64,000 nt of DNA from Chromatocurvus halotolerans (GCF_004340525.1 NZ_SLWX01000004.1:186001-250000); one strand, 5' to 3'. Positions 23,890-33,333 are shown, counted from the stretch's first letter. The notes: generated by a model not told the origin, from the letters alone. A program made the numbers and translations.

Positions 23890-25428
23890 TTGCATCCTCA
23901 AGCCACACGCGGACTCACCCTGGTATTCGGCGCCAGCGGCTATGTCGGCAGCAACCTCGTTGCCAGCCTGCGCGAACGCGAGATCCCGGTGAGAGCGGCG
24001 GCGCGCAGTGCCGATGTCCTGCTCGCCCGAGAGTGGGACCGCGTGGAACTGGTGCAGGCAGATGCGCTGGAGCCGGACAGCCTCGAAGAGGCGCTGGCAG
24101 GCGTGGAGACCGCCTACTATCTGGTCCACTCAATGGCGGCCGGACGGCATTTCGCGGCACTGGACCTTGAGGCGGCGGCAAACTTCGCGGATGCCGCGGC
24201 CAGGGCCGGCGTGAAGCGTATTGTCTACCTCGGCGGCCTGGTGCCGGATGCGGCCAGCGGCGCGCATATCACCTCGCGCAGGGAGACCGGAGAAGTGCTG
24301 CGGGCAGGCAGCGTTCCCGTCACCGAAGTCCGGGCCGGCATCATTATAGGCGCCGGCTCCGCGGCCTTCGAGGTCATGCGCGATCTGGCGCTCAACCTGC
24401 CGGTGATGATCACGCCGCGCTGGGTGCGCGCGAAATCCCCGCCGATCGCCCTGGAAAACCTGCTGCACTACCTGATCGAAGTGGCGGCGATAGACGAGAC
24501 CGCCGGCGCCGTTCTGGATGCCGCCGGGCCCGAGCAGGTCAGTTATGACCAGATGATGCGCTGGGTGGCCGAGGTTGCGGGCAAGCGCGCGCCGCGCATA
24601 CTCCCGGTCCCGGTGCTCACGCCGCGCCTGTCCTCCTATTGGCTTGGGCTCACGACTGCCGTGCCGGCGTCCGTGGCCCGCGCCCTGATCACCGGTCTGC
24701 GCCACGATTTCGAGGCGGACGATGCGGTGCTGCGCCGGCTCGTTCCCCAGCGGCTGCTCAGCGTGCGCGAGGCGATCGCCGCGGCGTTCGCCGCCGAGCG
24801 CGGTCATGCGGTGGCGGCGCGCTGGAACGAAGGCGCCTTCGCCCGGCGCGGCTTCCGGCACGACACCGCCTTCTACGCCAAGAAAGCCAGCGGTAGCGCC
24901 GTTGCCAACGCCTCGCCCGAGGCGGTGTGGCGGCACGTGTCGCGCATCGGCGGCAGGAATCGCTACTACTACATGAACTGGCTCTGGACCCTGCGCGAGT
25001 TCATGGACTGGTGCATTGGCGGCCCCGGATTCACCCGCGGCCGCCGCGACCCGGACCACCTGCGCCTGGGGGACATGATCGACTACTGGACCGTGATCGG
25101 CATTCGTCCCGAGGAGCACCTGGCGCTGAATTTCGGCCTGAAGGCCCCGGGCTCCGGCATCCTTGAGTTCAATCTCGAGCCCATCGGGCACGGGCAGACC
25201 CGCATCACGATTACGGCCTACTGGCACCCCCGGGGGATCTGGGGCCTCGCTTACTGGTATGTGCTGGTGCCGGCACACCTGTTTCTGTTCCGTGGCTGGA
25301 GCCATGCCATTGCGCGCAGAGCAGAAGCCGATGCCGATGCCGATGCCGATGCCGATGCCGATGCCGATATCGGTACCCAGGCCAGCCCCGCGATGGATCA
25401 CAACCACCATCGAGCGCGCGGGGAATGA
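23890..25428 (+). CDS. NAD(P)-binding SDR-like oxidoreductase with DUF2867 C-terminus
   Basis: The 512-residue protein has an atypical short-chain dehydrogenase N-terminal half: Rossmann motif VFGASGYVGSNLV, AYYLVHSMAAG, KRIVYLGGLVP. The C-terminal half (about residues 310-490) matches DUF2867 (GRNRYYYMNWLWTLREFMDW, GDMIDYWTVIGI, RITITAYWHPRG). The open frame extends upstream, but a TTG at 23890 preceded by GGGAG gives the start just before the Rossmann fold. Near the end, seven GCCGAT repeats encode an Ala-Asp run. The stop overlaps the next start (ATGA). The substrate is unknown. Confidence 0.85.
   Translation: MHPQATRGLTLVFGASGYVGSNLVASLREREIPVRAAARSADVLLAREWDRVELVQADALEPDSLEEALAGVETAYYLVHSMAAGRHFAALDLEAAANFADAAARAGVKRIVYLGGLVPDAASGAHITSRRETGEVLRAGSVPVTEVRAGIIIGAGSAAFEVMRDLALNLPVMITPRWVRAKSPPIALENLLHYLIEVAAIDETAGAVLDAAGPEQVSYDQMMRWVAEVAGKRAPRILPVPVLTPRLSSYWLGLTTAVPASVARALITGLRHDFEADDAVLRRLVPQRLLSVREAIAAAFAAERGHAVAARWNEGAFARRGFRHDTAFYAKKASGSAVANASPEAVWRHVSRIGGRNRYYYMNWLWTLREFMDWCIGGPGFTRGRRDPDHLRLGDMIDYWTVIGIRPEEHLALNFGLKAPGSGILEFNLEPIGHGQTRITITAYWHPRGIWGLAYWYVLVPAHLFLFRGWSHAIARRAEADADADADADADADIGTQASPAMDHNHHRARGE
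25327..25368 (+). repeat. Hexanucleotide microsatellite (GCCGAT)7
   Basis: Seven perfect GCCGAT units code for (Ala-Asp)7 in the tail of the SDR/DUF2867 protein. Unit gain or loss would keep the frame but change the length of an acidic linker. Confidence 0.97.
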
Positions 25429-26186
25429 AGCTGCCAGGATTTATTCCGGCGGAACTCCGGGAGCTGGCCAGTTTCGTGCCCGCGAGCGGCTGGGATGCGG
25501 TGGAGTGGCGGCCGCTGCTGGCCGCCATGCGCGCCATGAGCCTGCAACTGGTGACGGGGCGCGGTGTCTCGACGCTCAGCCGGGTCACCGGCGAGGCGGC
25601 GGGCAAGGGCATCACCCTGGTGCGCGATCTGGACCAGGGCGTTCCGCTGGCTGAGGTGAGCACGTCGCGTCAGCGCAAACAGCTGGGCAATGCCCTGCTG
25701 GCGTTCTACTTCGGGCAGTGGCTTGTCGATGACGGCCTCTTCCTGGACCTGCGCCCCTCGCGCTTCGCCGCAGAGGGCAACGCACTGCTGTACCAGCCCA
25801 ACGGGCTATGGATTCAACTGCGCCCCGAGTTTCGCAGCGGCATGCTGGCCCTGTACCGGTCCTTCTACAATGCCGATGACGCAGCGTTTGAGGCCGCGCT
25901 GCGACAGATGGGCATGCTGCGGCCCGAGCTGGATGACGCAGCCTCCGAGGAACTCAAGGGTCTGCTGAGGACGCATTTCGGGATGGATCAGCGCGCGCAG
26001 CATTTCCGCATCGAGGAGTTCCGCGAATCCTTCGATGACCTGTTCCGGTTTTTCGTCGCCCACGATTACAAGCTGCACAGCGACTTCGTGTTTGTCGGCT
26101 TTTACCTGATCACCCTGTACCTGGCGCTGGAAGCGCTGGGCGAGCCACTCGACACGCGAGCCATCTGTTCGCGGGCGCTGGGCTGA
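25425..26186 (+). CDS. Conserved protein, possibly degenerate ABC1/UbiB-like pseudokinase
   Basis: The 253-residue protein is translated from an ATG overlapping the upstream SDR stop (ATGA), so the two are probably coupled. The middle, QWLVDDGLFLDLRPSRF, then GNALLYQPNGLWIQLRPEF, follows the spacing of the ABC1 catalytic loop (DGLFHxDxHPGN...IDFG). The histidine, Asn and DFG residues are replaced. The helical C-terminus after NADDAAFEAALRQMGML also resembles ABC1 proteins. The N-terminal kinase lobe is short. The reading as an inactive relative is my inference from pattern; other origins are possible. Confidence 0.65.
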   Translation: MKLPGFIPAELRELASFVPASGWDAVEWRPLLAAMRAMSLQLVTGRGVSTLSRVTGEAAGKGITLVRDLDQGVPLAEVSTSRQRKQLGNALLAFYFGQWLVDDGLFLDLRPSRFAAEGNALLYQPNGLWIQLRPEFRSGMLALYRSFYNADDAAFEAALRQMGMLRPELDDAASEELKGLLRTHFGMDQRAQHFRIEEFRESFDDLFRFFVAHDYKLHSDFVFVGFYLITLYLALEALGEPLDTRAICSRALG

Positions 26187-26213
26187 CGCACCCAGCACCC
26201 GCGGCGCCAGGAT

Positions 26214-28010
26214 CTAGACCGCGAACAGGGCCTCGGGCATGTCCATAAGGTTGCCGGCACCGGACAGGAGTGCCTGGCGATGCGCCTGTGCCCTGGGCAG
26301 AAGCCGGTCGAAGTAGAAACTCGCGGTCATCAGCTTGGCGTCGTAGAAGGCGGTATCATCCTCGCCCGCCGCAATTTTCGCCCGCGCCACCACGGCCATG
26401 CGCGCCCAGAAATAGGCCAGGGTCACGTAGCCGCTGTACATCAGGTAATCGACAGCGGCGGCACCGGCCTCGTCGGGGTTCTGCATCGCCTTCTCGCCGA
26501 TCTGCAGTGACATTTCCAGCCACTCGTCCTTGTAGGCGGCAAGCGGCGTGATGTAGCGGGCATCCGCGTCGTCGGCGTTGGCCTGGCAGAAGTCGTCGAC
26601 CAGCTGGGTGAAGCCCATCAGCAGCTTGCCGCCGGACCCGAGCACCTTGCGGCCGATCAGATCCAGCGCCTGGATGCCCGTGGTGCCTTCATAGAGCGTT
26701 GCAATGCGGGCGTCGCGAACAATCTGCTCCATGCCCCATTCGCGGATAAAGCCATGACCGCCGTAGATCTGCACACCGTGGTTGGCGGCCTCCAGGCCGA
26801 CCTCCGTGACGAAGGCCTTGGCAATCGGCGTCAGCAGCGCCATGAGATCATCCGCCGCCTTGACGCGCTCGACATCGTCGGACCGGTCGACGATGTCGCC
26901 CAGCTGTGCGAGGTAATACAGCATCGCGCGGCTGCCCTCGGCGAAGGCTTTCTGCGTGAGCAGCATGCGGCGCACATCGGGGTGCACGATGATGGGGTCG
27001 GCAGGACCCTCGGGATTCTTCGGCCCTGTGAGACTGCGCATGGCGAGGCGCTCTCGCGCATACTCGAGTGCGCCCTGATAGGACAGCTCCGCATGCGCCA
27101 GACCCTGAATGGCAGTACCGATGCGCGCCGTGTTCATAAAAGTGAACATGAGGTTGAGGCCGCGATGGGGCTCACCGATGAGGTAGCCGCGGGCGCCATC
27201 GAAGTTCATGACGCAGGTCGCGGAGGCCTTGATCCCCATCTTCTTCTCGATCGAGGCACAGCGCACGGCGTTGCGCTCGCCGGCCACGCCATCCTCATCG
27301 ACGTTGAATTTCGGGACCACGAAGAGCGAAATACCCTTGGTGCCCTCGGGGGCGTCGGGCAGCCGTGCGAGCACAATGTGCACGATGTTCTCCGCCATGT
27401 CGTGATCGCCGGCGGAAATGAAGATCTTGGTGCCGGTAATGGCATAGCTGCCGTCCGCCTGCGGCTCGGCCTTCGTGCGCAGCAGACCGAGATCGGAGCC
27501 ACACTGGGACTCGGTAAGACACATGGTGCCCGTCCACTCACCGGCGACCAGCTTCGGCAGATAGCGTGCCTTCTGTTCATCGCTGCCGTGAGCCTCCAGG
27601 GTCTTGATGCAGCCGTGCGAAAGCCCGGGATACATCAGCCAGGACCAGTTGGCGGTGCCGATCATCTCGTTGACGGCGATGCCGAGCAGGTTCGGCATGC
27701 CCTGGCCGCCGAACTCGGGCTCTGCCGACAGGGCCGGCCAGCCATTGTCGACAAACTGGCGATAGGCCTCGGGGAATCCGGCCGGGGTTTTCACGCCGGC
27801 CTCGGACCAGCGACAGCCCTCCTCATCGCCCGACTGATTGAGCGGAGACAGGACGTTTTCGGCAAATTTCGCACCCTCCTCGATGATTGCCGTCATCAGG
27901 TCGGAGGTCGCCTCCTCGTAACCGCGCAGACCGGCGTACACCGCATCGCTGTCGAGAACGTCATTGAGCACGAACTGCATATCGCGCTGGGGGGCTTTGT
28001 ACTGGGGCAT
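26214..28010 (-). CDS. Acyl-CoA dehydrogenase, long form (about 600 aa)
   Basis: The 598-residue flavoprotein has the extended C-terminal domain seen in FadE/DmdC-like dehydrogenases. Visible motifs are AEPEFGGQGMPN, MCLTESQCGSDLGLLRTKA (flavin contact), GTKIFISAGDHD and IATLYEGTTGIQALDLIG (catalytic Glu region). These enzymes put a 2,3-trans double bond into acyl-CoA thioesters. The first residues MPQYKAPQRDMQFVLNDVL are typical of the subgroup that includes 3-methylthiopropanoyl-CoA dehydrogenase; the substrate cannot be fixed. It follows bioB on the same strand after 150 bases. Confidence 0.93.
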   Translation of the reverse strand: MPQYKAPQRDMQFVLNDVLDSDAVYAGLRGYEEATSDLMTAIIEEGAKFAENVLSPLNQSGDEEGCRWSEAGVKTPAGFPEAYRQFVDNGWPALSAEPEFGGQGMPNLLGIAVNEMIGTANWSWLMYPGLSHGCIKTLEAHGSDEQKARYLPKLVAGEWTGTMCLTESQCGSDLGLLRTKAEPQADGSYAITGTKIFISAGDHDMAENIVHIVLARLPDAPEGTKGISLFVVPKFNVDEDGVAGERNAVRCASIEKKMGIKASATCVMNFDGARGYLIGEPHRGLNLMFTFMNTARIGTAIQGLAHAELSYQGALEYARERLAMRSLTGPKNPEGPADPIIVHPDVRRMLLTQKAFAEGSRAMLYYLAQLGDIVDRSDDVERVKAADDLMALLTPIAKAFVTEVGLEAANHGVQIYGGHGFIREWGMEQIVRDARIATLYEGTTGIQALDLIGRKVLGSGGKLLMGFTQLVDDFCQANADDADARYITPLAAYKDEWLEMSLQIGEKAMQNPDEAGAAAVDYLMYSGYVTLAYFWARMAVVARAKIAAGEDDTAFYDAKLMTASFYFDRLLPRAQAHRQALLSGAGNLMDMPEALFAV

Positions 28011-28162
28011 GGTTGTCTCCTGCGGTCGCTGGATGCGACGGCATGTGTTCAGCGTTTACATTGGCGCAAAGTATAGCGCAAAAACCGTACACGGCAAGGC
28101 ATGGCGGGTCATCCCGGCTGATGCCAGCGGGAGAGCGTGCAGAGTAAGCGCTGGCTGACGCG

Positions 28163-29209
28163 CTAGGCTTCGTAGAACCGGGCGCCCCGTGCAGAGGCCG
28201 GCAGGCTGTCCGGCGACGCCGCGCGCATGCCAAGGCGCTCGAGGAGCGCCATGTCTGCGTTCGAGGCGGGGTTGGGCGTGGTCAGCAGGCGCTCCCCATA
28301 GAAGATGGAGTTGGCGCCCGCCAGGAAAGCCAGCGCCTGCAGCTCGTCGCTCATGCCCTCGCGGCCTGCCGACAGGCGCACACAGGACGCCGGCATGAGA
28401 ATGCGGGCCACAGCCACCGTGCGCACAAACGCAAGCGGATCGAGATCGTCCTCATCGCCAAGCGGCGTCCCCGCCACGCGCACCAGCAGGTTGATAGGCA
28501 CGCTTTCCGGATGCACCGGGAGATTCGCCAGCTCCTGCAGCAGACCGACACGATCGCGCTGCGTCTCGCCCATGCCGACAATGCCGCCGCAGCAGACCTT
28601 CATGCCGGCTTCACGCACGCTGGCCAGGGTGTCCAGGCGATCCTGATAAGTGCGTGTGGTGATGACCTCGCCGTAGTGCTCGGGCGAGGTGTCGAGGTTG
28701 TGGTTGTAGTAGTCCAGACCCGCCTGTGCGAGACGCTCTGCCTGGGGCTGCGTGAGCATGCCCAGCGTCATGCAGCTCTCCAGCCCCAGCGCCTTCACGC
28801 CCTCGATCATGGCCACCAGCTGCGGCAGGTCCCGATCCTTGGGTGAGCGCCAGGCGGCACCCATGCAGAAGCGGCTCGCACCGGCCGCCTTTGCGGCTGC
28901 CGCCTCCGCGAGCACGGCATCAACATCCATCAGTGGCTCGATCTCCAGCCCCGTGTCAAAGCGCTTGCTCTGCGGGCAGTAGGCGCAATCCTCGGGGCAG
29001 GCTCCGGTTTTGATGGAAAGCAGCGTGCTCACCTGCACGGCATTGGGGTCAAAATAGGTGCGATGTACCGATTGCGCCGCAAACAGCAGGTCCATAAAAG
29101 GATGCTCGAACAAGGCCTGAATCTCGTGGCGGGTCCAGTCATGTCGCGTCGACGGCGGAGCGCTGGCAGCGATGCCGGTGGCAGGGTCAGTGTTCGTGGC
29201 GACGGTCAT
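28163..29209 (-). CDS. bioB: Biotin synthase
   Basis: This 348-residue radical-SAM enzyme inserts sulfur into dethiobiotin. The SAM-cluster motif is CPEDCAYC (Cys71, 75, 78 from this start). [21 protein letters not shown] (auxiliary cluster Cys/Asn region) and [10 protein letters not shown] follow. The start is ATG 29209 with GGAGGA eight bases upstream; a longer in-frame extension would cross the operator. A BirA-type operator lies at 29258-29292. The rest of the biotin genes are not in the window. Confidence 0.97.
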   Translation of the reverse strand: MTVATNTDPATGIAASAPPSTRHDWTRHEIQALFEHPFMDLLFAAQSVHRTYFDPNAVQVSTLLSIKTGACPEDCAYCPQSKRFDTGLEIEPLMDVDAVLAEAAAAKAAGASRFCMGAAWRSPKDRDLPQLVAMIEGVKALGLESCMTLGMLTQPQAERLAQAGLDYYNHNLDTSPEHYGEVITTRTYQDRLDTLASVREAGMKVCCGGIVGMGETQRDRVGLLQELANLPVHPESVPINLLVRVAGTPLGDEDDLDPLAFVRTVAVARILMPASCVRLSAGREGMSDELQALAFLAGANSIFYGERLLTTPNPASNADMALLERLGMRAASPDSLPASARGARFYEA

Positions 29210-29257
29210 GTGTGATCCTCCGATGAAAGCACGCGGGATACTAACCGCGGCGGCGAC

Positions 29258-29292
29258 CATGTCAACCTTTGATACAGAGAATGGTTGACATG
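29258..29292. promoter_or_regulatory. BirA-type biotin operator between bioB and comF
   Basis: CATGTCAACC and GGTTGACATG are perfect 10-base inverted arms with a 15-base spacer. This fits the TTGTnAACC-spacer-GGTTnACAA pattern bound by the BirA repressor-ligase, apart from the outermost base pair. It lies between divergent bioB and comF and overlaps the first possible comF start codons, so it may control both. Confidence 0.72.
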
Positions 29293-30015
29293 CTGGGCCG
29301 CGCCCTTCTCAACGGCCTGTTTCCGCCAACCTGTCAGCTCTGCCTGCAGGTGGTGGAACGCGACATTGCCCTCTGCCGCTACTGCGAGCGGTCGCTGACA
29401 CACAATCACCACCCCTGTGCCTGCTGCGCTCTGCCCCTGCGTGACCCGCACTCGGGCGAGGGCCTGTGCATTGCCTGCCAGGAAGCCAGTTTCGACTTCG
29501 ACCGCGTGGTAGCACCGTTTCTGTATGACACCGCGCTGGCGCAGATGATCGGCCGCTGGAAATATGCCGGTGACCATCGGCTGACGCCGCTGCTTGGCGA
29601 CCTGTGGCTGTCCCGGGCCTGCCCCGGCCCGCTGCCCGACCTGCTGGTGCCGGTGCCGCTGCACTGGCGCCGCCAGCTGCTGCGCGGATTCAACCAGGCG
29701 GAGCTTCTGGCGCGCCACCTGGTCACGCGTCACCCCCGACTGCAGGCCAGGCAGCTGCGGCCGGGGCTGTTGACGCGTCAGCGCGCGGCGCGGGTTCAGG
29801 CGGGCCTCGGCGCCAGCGGACGCGGCGAGAATGCCAGCGGCGCCTTTACTCTCAATGGGAGCTGTGACAATCTCCACGTCGCGTTAGTTGATGATGTATG
29901 CACAACCGGGGCGACTGCCGATGCGGCGTCCAGATTGCTGCGCGCCGGCGGAGCCCGCGCAGTTGATGTCTGGTGCCTGGCGCGCACCCCGGGGCCCATC
30001 CCGGGCATCGGGTAA
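29281..30015 (+). CDS. comF: ComF family phosphoribosyltransferase-like protein
   Basis: The 244-residue protein has N-terminal zinc-ribbon cysteines ([27 protein letters not shown]) and a C-terminal PRPP loop [39 protein letters not shown] is also typical. ComF homologues act in DNA uptake and single-strand DNA handling; in gammaproteobacteria the exact role is less clear. Possible starts are TTG 29269, ATG 29281 and ATG 29290, all within or next to the biotin operator. Type IV pilus genes elsewhere in the window could provide the uptake machinery. Confidence 0.9.
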   Translation: MVDMLGRALLNGLFPPTCQLCLQVVERDIALCRYCERSLTHNHHPCACCALPLRDPHSGEGLCIACQEASFDFDRVVAPFLYDTALAQMIGRWKYAGDHRLTPLLGDLWLSRACPGPLPDLLVPVPLHWRRQLLRGFNQAELLARHLVTRHPRLQARQLRPGLLTRQRAARVQAGLGASGRGENASGAFTLNGSCDNLHVALVDDVCTTGATADAASRLLRAGGARAVDVWCLARTPGPIPGIG

Positions 30016-30040
30016 CTCTCTCGACAACGCAGGTTTTCGC

Positions 30041-31021
30041 ATGAACAGCCATCCCTATGACGCATTGACGCCGGATGCGATTATCCAGGCCGTGGAATCC
30101 GCAGGCTTCTACAGCGATGCCCGCCTGCTGGCCCTTAACAGCTACGAAAACCGCGTCTACCAGGTCGGCATCGAGGACGCCACGCCGGTCATCGCCAAGT
30201 TCTACCGCCCCGAGCGCTGGCGACGTGAACAGATCGAGGAAGAGCACCGCTTCTCCCGGGAACTCGCGGACGCCGATATCTCGGTGGTCGCGCCGATTGC
30301 CAACGACGACGGCGAAACCCTGCATGAATTCGAGGGCTTTCTGTTTGCGCTGTTTCCCAGGCGCGGTGGCTATCCCCCCGAGCTGGATAACCTCGACAAC
30401 CTGCTGGTGCTGGGGCGCACCATCGGCCGCATTCACCGGGTCGGCGCTGCCACCGCCTTCCAGCACCGACCGGTCATGCACCCCCAGGACATGCTGGTCG
30501 AAAACCGCGACTACCTGCTGGAGCGCTTCATCCCGGACTATCTTCGCGATGCCTATGCCACCCTGACCCGCGACCTGATCGATCGCATTCTGCCGCTGTG
30601 GGAGGACGTCAGGCCCGAAGATCTCATTCGGACCCACGGCGACTGCCACGTGGGCAATATTCTCTGGCGGGATGACTGTGCGCACATTGTCGACCTGGAC
30701 GACTGCTGCATGGCACCCGCCATCCAGGACCTGTGGATGATGCTCAGCGGCGAGCGCCACGAACGCCAGCTGCAGCTGGCGGAGATTGTTGCCGGCTACG
30801 ACGAGTTCGGCAATTTCGAGCCTAGGCAGCTGCGCTGGCTCGAGGCCCTGCGCACCATGCGCATTGTTCGCTACGCGGCGTGGCTGGCGCGGCGCTGGGA
30901 CGATCCGGCGTTTCCGCGGAGTTTTCCCTGGTTCAATACCGAGCGCTACTGGGCCGATCACGTGCTGGAGCTGCGCGAACAGCTTGGCGCACTGGACGAG
31001 CCGCCGCTGCAGCTGCTCTGA
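30041..31021 (+). CDS. srkA: Stress response kinase A (YihE/RdoA)
   Basis: The 326-residue protein resembles choline-kinase-fold Ser/Thr kinases. The N-terminal SYENRVYQVG and IAKFYRPERW carry the glycine-poor nucleotide loop and the lysine. HGDCHVGNILW (catalytic loop) and HIVDLDDCCMAP (metal-binding Asp) are the key motifs. The C-terminus matches SrkA (ALRTMRIVRYAAWLARRW). In E. coli it counters stress-induced death by unknown phosphorylation. The ATG at 30041 is 25 bases after comF. The longer frame to 29888 overlaps comF and is discarded. Confidence 0.92.
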   Translation: MNSHPYDALTPDAIIQAVESAGFYSDARLLALNSYENRVYQVGIEDATPVIAKFYRPERWRREQIEEEHRFSRELADADISVVAPIANDDGETLHEFEGFLFALFPRRGGYPPELDNLDNLLVLGRTIGRIHRVGAATAFQHRPVMHPQDMLVENRDYLLERFIPDYLRDAYATLTRDLIDRILPLWEDVRPEDLIRTHGDCHVGNILWRDDCAHIVDLDDCCMAPAIQDLWMMLSGERHERQLQLAEIVAGYDEFGNFEPRQLRWLEALRTMRIVRYAAWLARRWDDPAFPRSFPWFNTERYWADHVLELREQLGALDEPPLQLL

Positions 31022-31030
31022 CGGCGCAGG

Positions 31031-31756
31031 TCAGCGCATCCGCGATCGCGGATAGACCACCGAGACAAGCCAGCGCAGCAGGGAGTTCTGGGCCAGCACC
31101 TCGCGGTCCACCGCATCAAAAAATGCCGCCATGCCCTGGGGGTCGGCAAAGTAGTCCATACGCGTTCGCAGGGCCCGCTCCGGATCCAGCTCCCGGACCA
31201 CCCGTGCCGGGTTGCCGGCAACGATAACGTTGGCCGGGACATCGCGGGCGACCACGGAACGCGCGCCGATTACCGCGTTGTCGCCAATGGTGACGCCCTT
31301 GAGCACTGTTGCGTGGTCGCCAAGCCAGACATTGCGGCCGAGTCGGACCGGCGTCACCCGGTCGTCGCGCGCGGTGCGATCGTAAATGCCGTGCCAGTCG
31401 GAGTCGGTGATATAGCTGCCGTTGGCCAGCATGCTGCCATCACCGATCTCGATCTCGTCGCTGGCGCTGATACGACTCCCGGGGCTCATCAGCACACAGT
31501 CGCCGATCTGCACGCGACCCGCTCCGGGTTCGCGCCCCCAGACCCCGATTTCCACCCGATGCATCGGCTCGGCAATCGCGGTAAAGCACTCTCCGATATG
31601 AATGTTGGGCCCGGAAATCGTGACGTACCAGGGCTTCATGAAGGTGGCATGGGCCCCCAGCGAGGCGCACTCCGGTCGCAGGAAGTAGTCACTGTAGGCC
31701 TTTCGCAGGCGCAGGTGGGTTTTCTTGACCCAGTAAGGTCGCAGGTCGTCTCGCAT
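31031..31756 (-). CDS. Hexapeptide-repeat acyltransferase
   Basis: The 241-residue protein (ATG 31756) has left-handed beta-helix repeats: ISGPNIHIGECF, VQIGDCVLMSPGSRI, IEIGDGSMLANGSYI, VRLGRNVWLGDHATVLKGVTI and IGDNAVIGARSVVARDVP. It ends VIVAGNPARVVREL, typical of acetyl- or succinyltransferases of the LbH class. The C-terminal ~50 residues are helical. It is convergent with srkA. The acceptor molecule is unknown; cell-surface sugar modification is one option. Confidence 0.87.
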   Translation of the reverse strand: MRDDLRPYWVKKTHLRLRKAYSDYFLRPECASLGAHATFMKPWYVTISGPNIHIGECFTAIAEPMHRVEIGVWGREPGAGRVQIGDCVLMSPGSRISASDEIEIGDGSMLANGSYITDSDWHGIYDRTARDDRVTPVRLGRNVWLGDHATVLKGVTIGDNAVIGARSVVARDVPANVIVAGNPARVVRELDPERALRTRMDYFADPQGMAAFFDAVDREVLAQNSLLRWLVSVVYPRSRMR

Positions 31757-31837
31757 GCCGCTATGATCCCCCGTCGCGAGCGCGGCAACAAGCCCGACGC
31801 CGCGCGTCTCCATGTCGCAGCGCAGGAAGCCCACCCC

Positions 31838-32506
31838 ATGCAGGCCAACTCGCGTCCGGTCAGCAGTCGTCAGCAGCAGGTGCACCAGGACCTGCCGCGG
31901 CTGGTGAGGCGCCATCTTGAAAGCCGCTGGCAGCGTCCGCCGCACAGCCTGACATCAGAGGTGCGCGACTCCCTGGCCAACGCACTGGCGCAGGACAGCC
32001 CCCTGGTGCTGGACTCGTTCTGCGGCACCGGTCACAGCACCCGGCTGCTGGCGCGGGACCACCCGGACTGCACGGTGATCGGCGTCGACAAGTCCGCTGC
32101 CCGCCTGTCCCGTCACGGCGAGCGCGACGGCGACAATTACCGGCTGCTGCGGGCGCAGTGCGAAGAGGTGTGGGCCTGGCTGGCAGATCAGGGCGTGCAG
32201 CTGCAGGCCCACTACCTGCTTTACCCCAACCCCTGGCCAAAGCCGGCGCAGCTCAAACGGCGTGTGCAGGGCCACCCCGGATTTCCCCTGCTGTTGAAGC
32301 TCGGCGGCCGACTGGAGCTGCGCTGCAACTGGCGGGTCTATGCCGAGGAGTTCGGCGTGGCACTCGCCATCGCCGGCCAGCGGCCGGCGGTCGCCGTGGT
32401 CGCCGTGGTCGACGACGGTGAGCCGCTGAGCCTGTTCGAGCGCAAGTACCGCGACAGCGGCCACACGCTGTGGCGCTGCACGGCTCAAGTGACCTGTCAC
32501 GGCTAA
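31838..32506 (+). CDS. TrmB-like tRNA (guanine-N7) methyltransferase
   Basis: The 222-residue SAM-dependent enzyme has motif I LDSFCGTGHSTRLLA, IGVDKSAARL, and the TrmB-specific YLLYPNPWPKPAQLKRR (PNPWPK motif). Canonical TrmB modifies G46 of tRNA. The protein lacks some usual surrounding motifs (for example the final GTKFExR form reads SLFERKYRDSG), so it may be a paralogue with a different site. The ATG at 31838 starts the conserved part. The open frame to 31313 overlaps the divergent acyltransferase and is discarded. Confidence 0.82.
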   Translation: MQANSRPVSSRQQQVHQDLPRLVRRHLESRWQRPPHSLTSEVRDSLANALAQDSPLVLDSFCGTGHSTRLLARDHPDCTVIGVDKSAARLSRHGERDGDNYRLLRAQCEEVWAWLADQGVQLQAHYLLYPNPWPKPAQLKRRVQGHPGFPLLLKLGGRLELRCNWRVYAEEFGVALAIAGQRPAVAVVAVVDDGEPLSLFERKYRDSGHTLWRCTAQVTCHG

Positions 32507-32541
32507 TGGGTTACAGTCGCGGCCTAGCAGGAGGTCGGCCC

Positions 32542-33333
32542 ATGCCCGAACAGAACAACGATCCCGTCTGGCAGCGTATTCTTGAAGAAACCGCCTCCCA
32601 TGCGGCGGAGGAGCCCATCCTCGCGAGCTACCTGCACGCCACCATACTCAATCATCGGCACCTGGAGCAGGCGCTCAGCTTCCACCTTGCCAATCAGCTG
32701 GACAGCCCCACGCTATCTTCCCTGCTGCTGCGCGACGTCATGCTCGACGCCTTTCGCAGCGACCCGGACATTCTCCAGGCCGTGCGCGCCGACCTTCTCG
32801 CCGTCCTCGACCGCGACTCGGCCTGCAGTGAACTCTATGTGCCCTTTCTCTACTACAAGGGCTTCCATGCGCTGGAGGTTCACCGGGTATCGCACTGGCT
32901 GTGGAAGCAGGGACGCCGGTCGCTGGCGCTGTTCTTCCAGAACCGCATGAGTTCGAAGTTTGCCGTGGATATCCATCCCGCCGCACGCCTCGGTCGCGGC
33001 ATCATGCTGGATCACGCCACGGGACTGGTGATCGGCGAGACCACGGTAGTGGGCAACAACGTATCCATCCTGCAGTCGGTAACCCTCGGCGGTACCGGCA
33101 AGGAAGAGGGCGACCGGCACCCGAAAATCAGCGACGGCGTCCTGATCAGCGCCGGCGCGAAGATTCTGGGGAACATCTGTATTGGCGAGGGCGCCAAGAT
33201 CGGCGCCGGCAGCGTCGTGCTGCAGCCGGTGCCGCCGCATACCACCGCGGCGGGTGTGCCGGCGAAAATCGTCGGCCGGCCCGAGTGTGACCAGCCGGCC
33301 CTGATGATGGACCACGGGTTTATCTGCGAATAG
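32542..33333 (+). CDS. cysE: Serine O-acetyltransferase
   Basis: The 263-residue enzyme makes O-acetylserine for cysteine synthesis. It has an N-terminal helical domain (DPVWQRILEETASHAAEEP) and a hexapeptide beta helix: DIHPAARLGRGIMLDHATG, LVIGETTVVGNNVSILQ, VTLGGTGKEEGDRHP and GAKIGAGSVVL. The His and Asp of LDHATG are catalytic. ATG 32542 has GGAGG nine bases upstream. It is convergent with hemE, with a perfect hairpin between them. Confidence 0.95.
   Translation: MPEQNNDPVWQRILEETASHAAEEPILASYLHATILNHRHLEQALSFHLANQLDSPTLSSLLLRDVMLDAFRSDPDILQAVRADLLAVLDRDSACSELYVPFLYYKGFHALEVHRVSHWLWKQGRRSLALFFQNRMSSKFAVDIHPAARLGRGIMLDHATGLVIGETTVVGNNVSILQSVTLGGTGKEEGDRHPKISDGVLISAGAKILGNICIGEGAKIGAGSVVLQPVPPHTTAAGVPAKIVGRPECDQPALMMDHGFICE

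Noticed and set aside
25327-25368. Repeat array as a possible CRISPR
   Set aside because: Six-base perfect units without spacers inside a coding frame; no cas genes in the window.
26754-28076. 440-codon plus-strand frame opposite the acyl-CoA dehydrogenase
   Set aside because: Shadow of a conserved flavoprotein gene, with no motif of its own.
31313-31837. 5' extension of the TrmB-like frame
   Set aside because: It overlaps the divergent acyltransferase gene and lacks similarity; the conserved part starts at ATG 31838.
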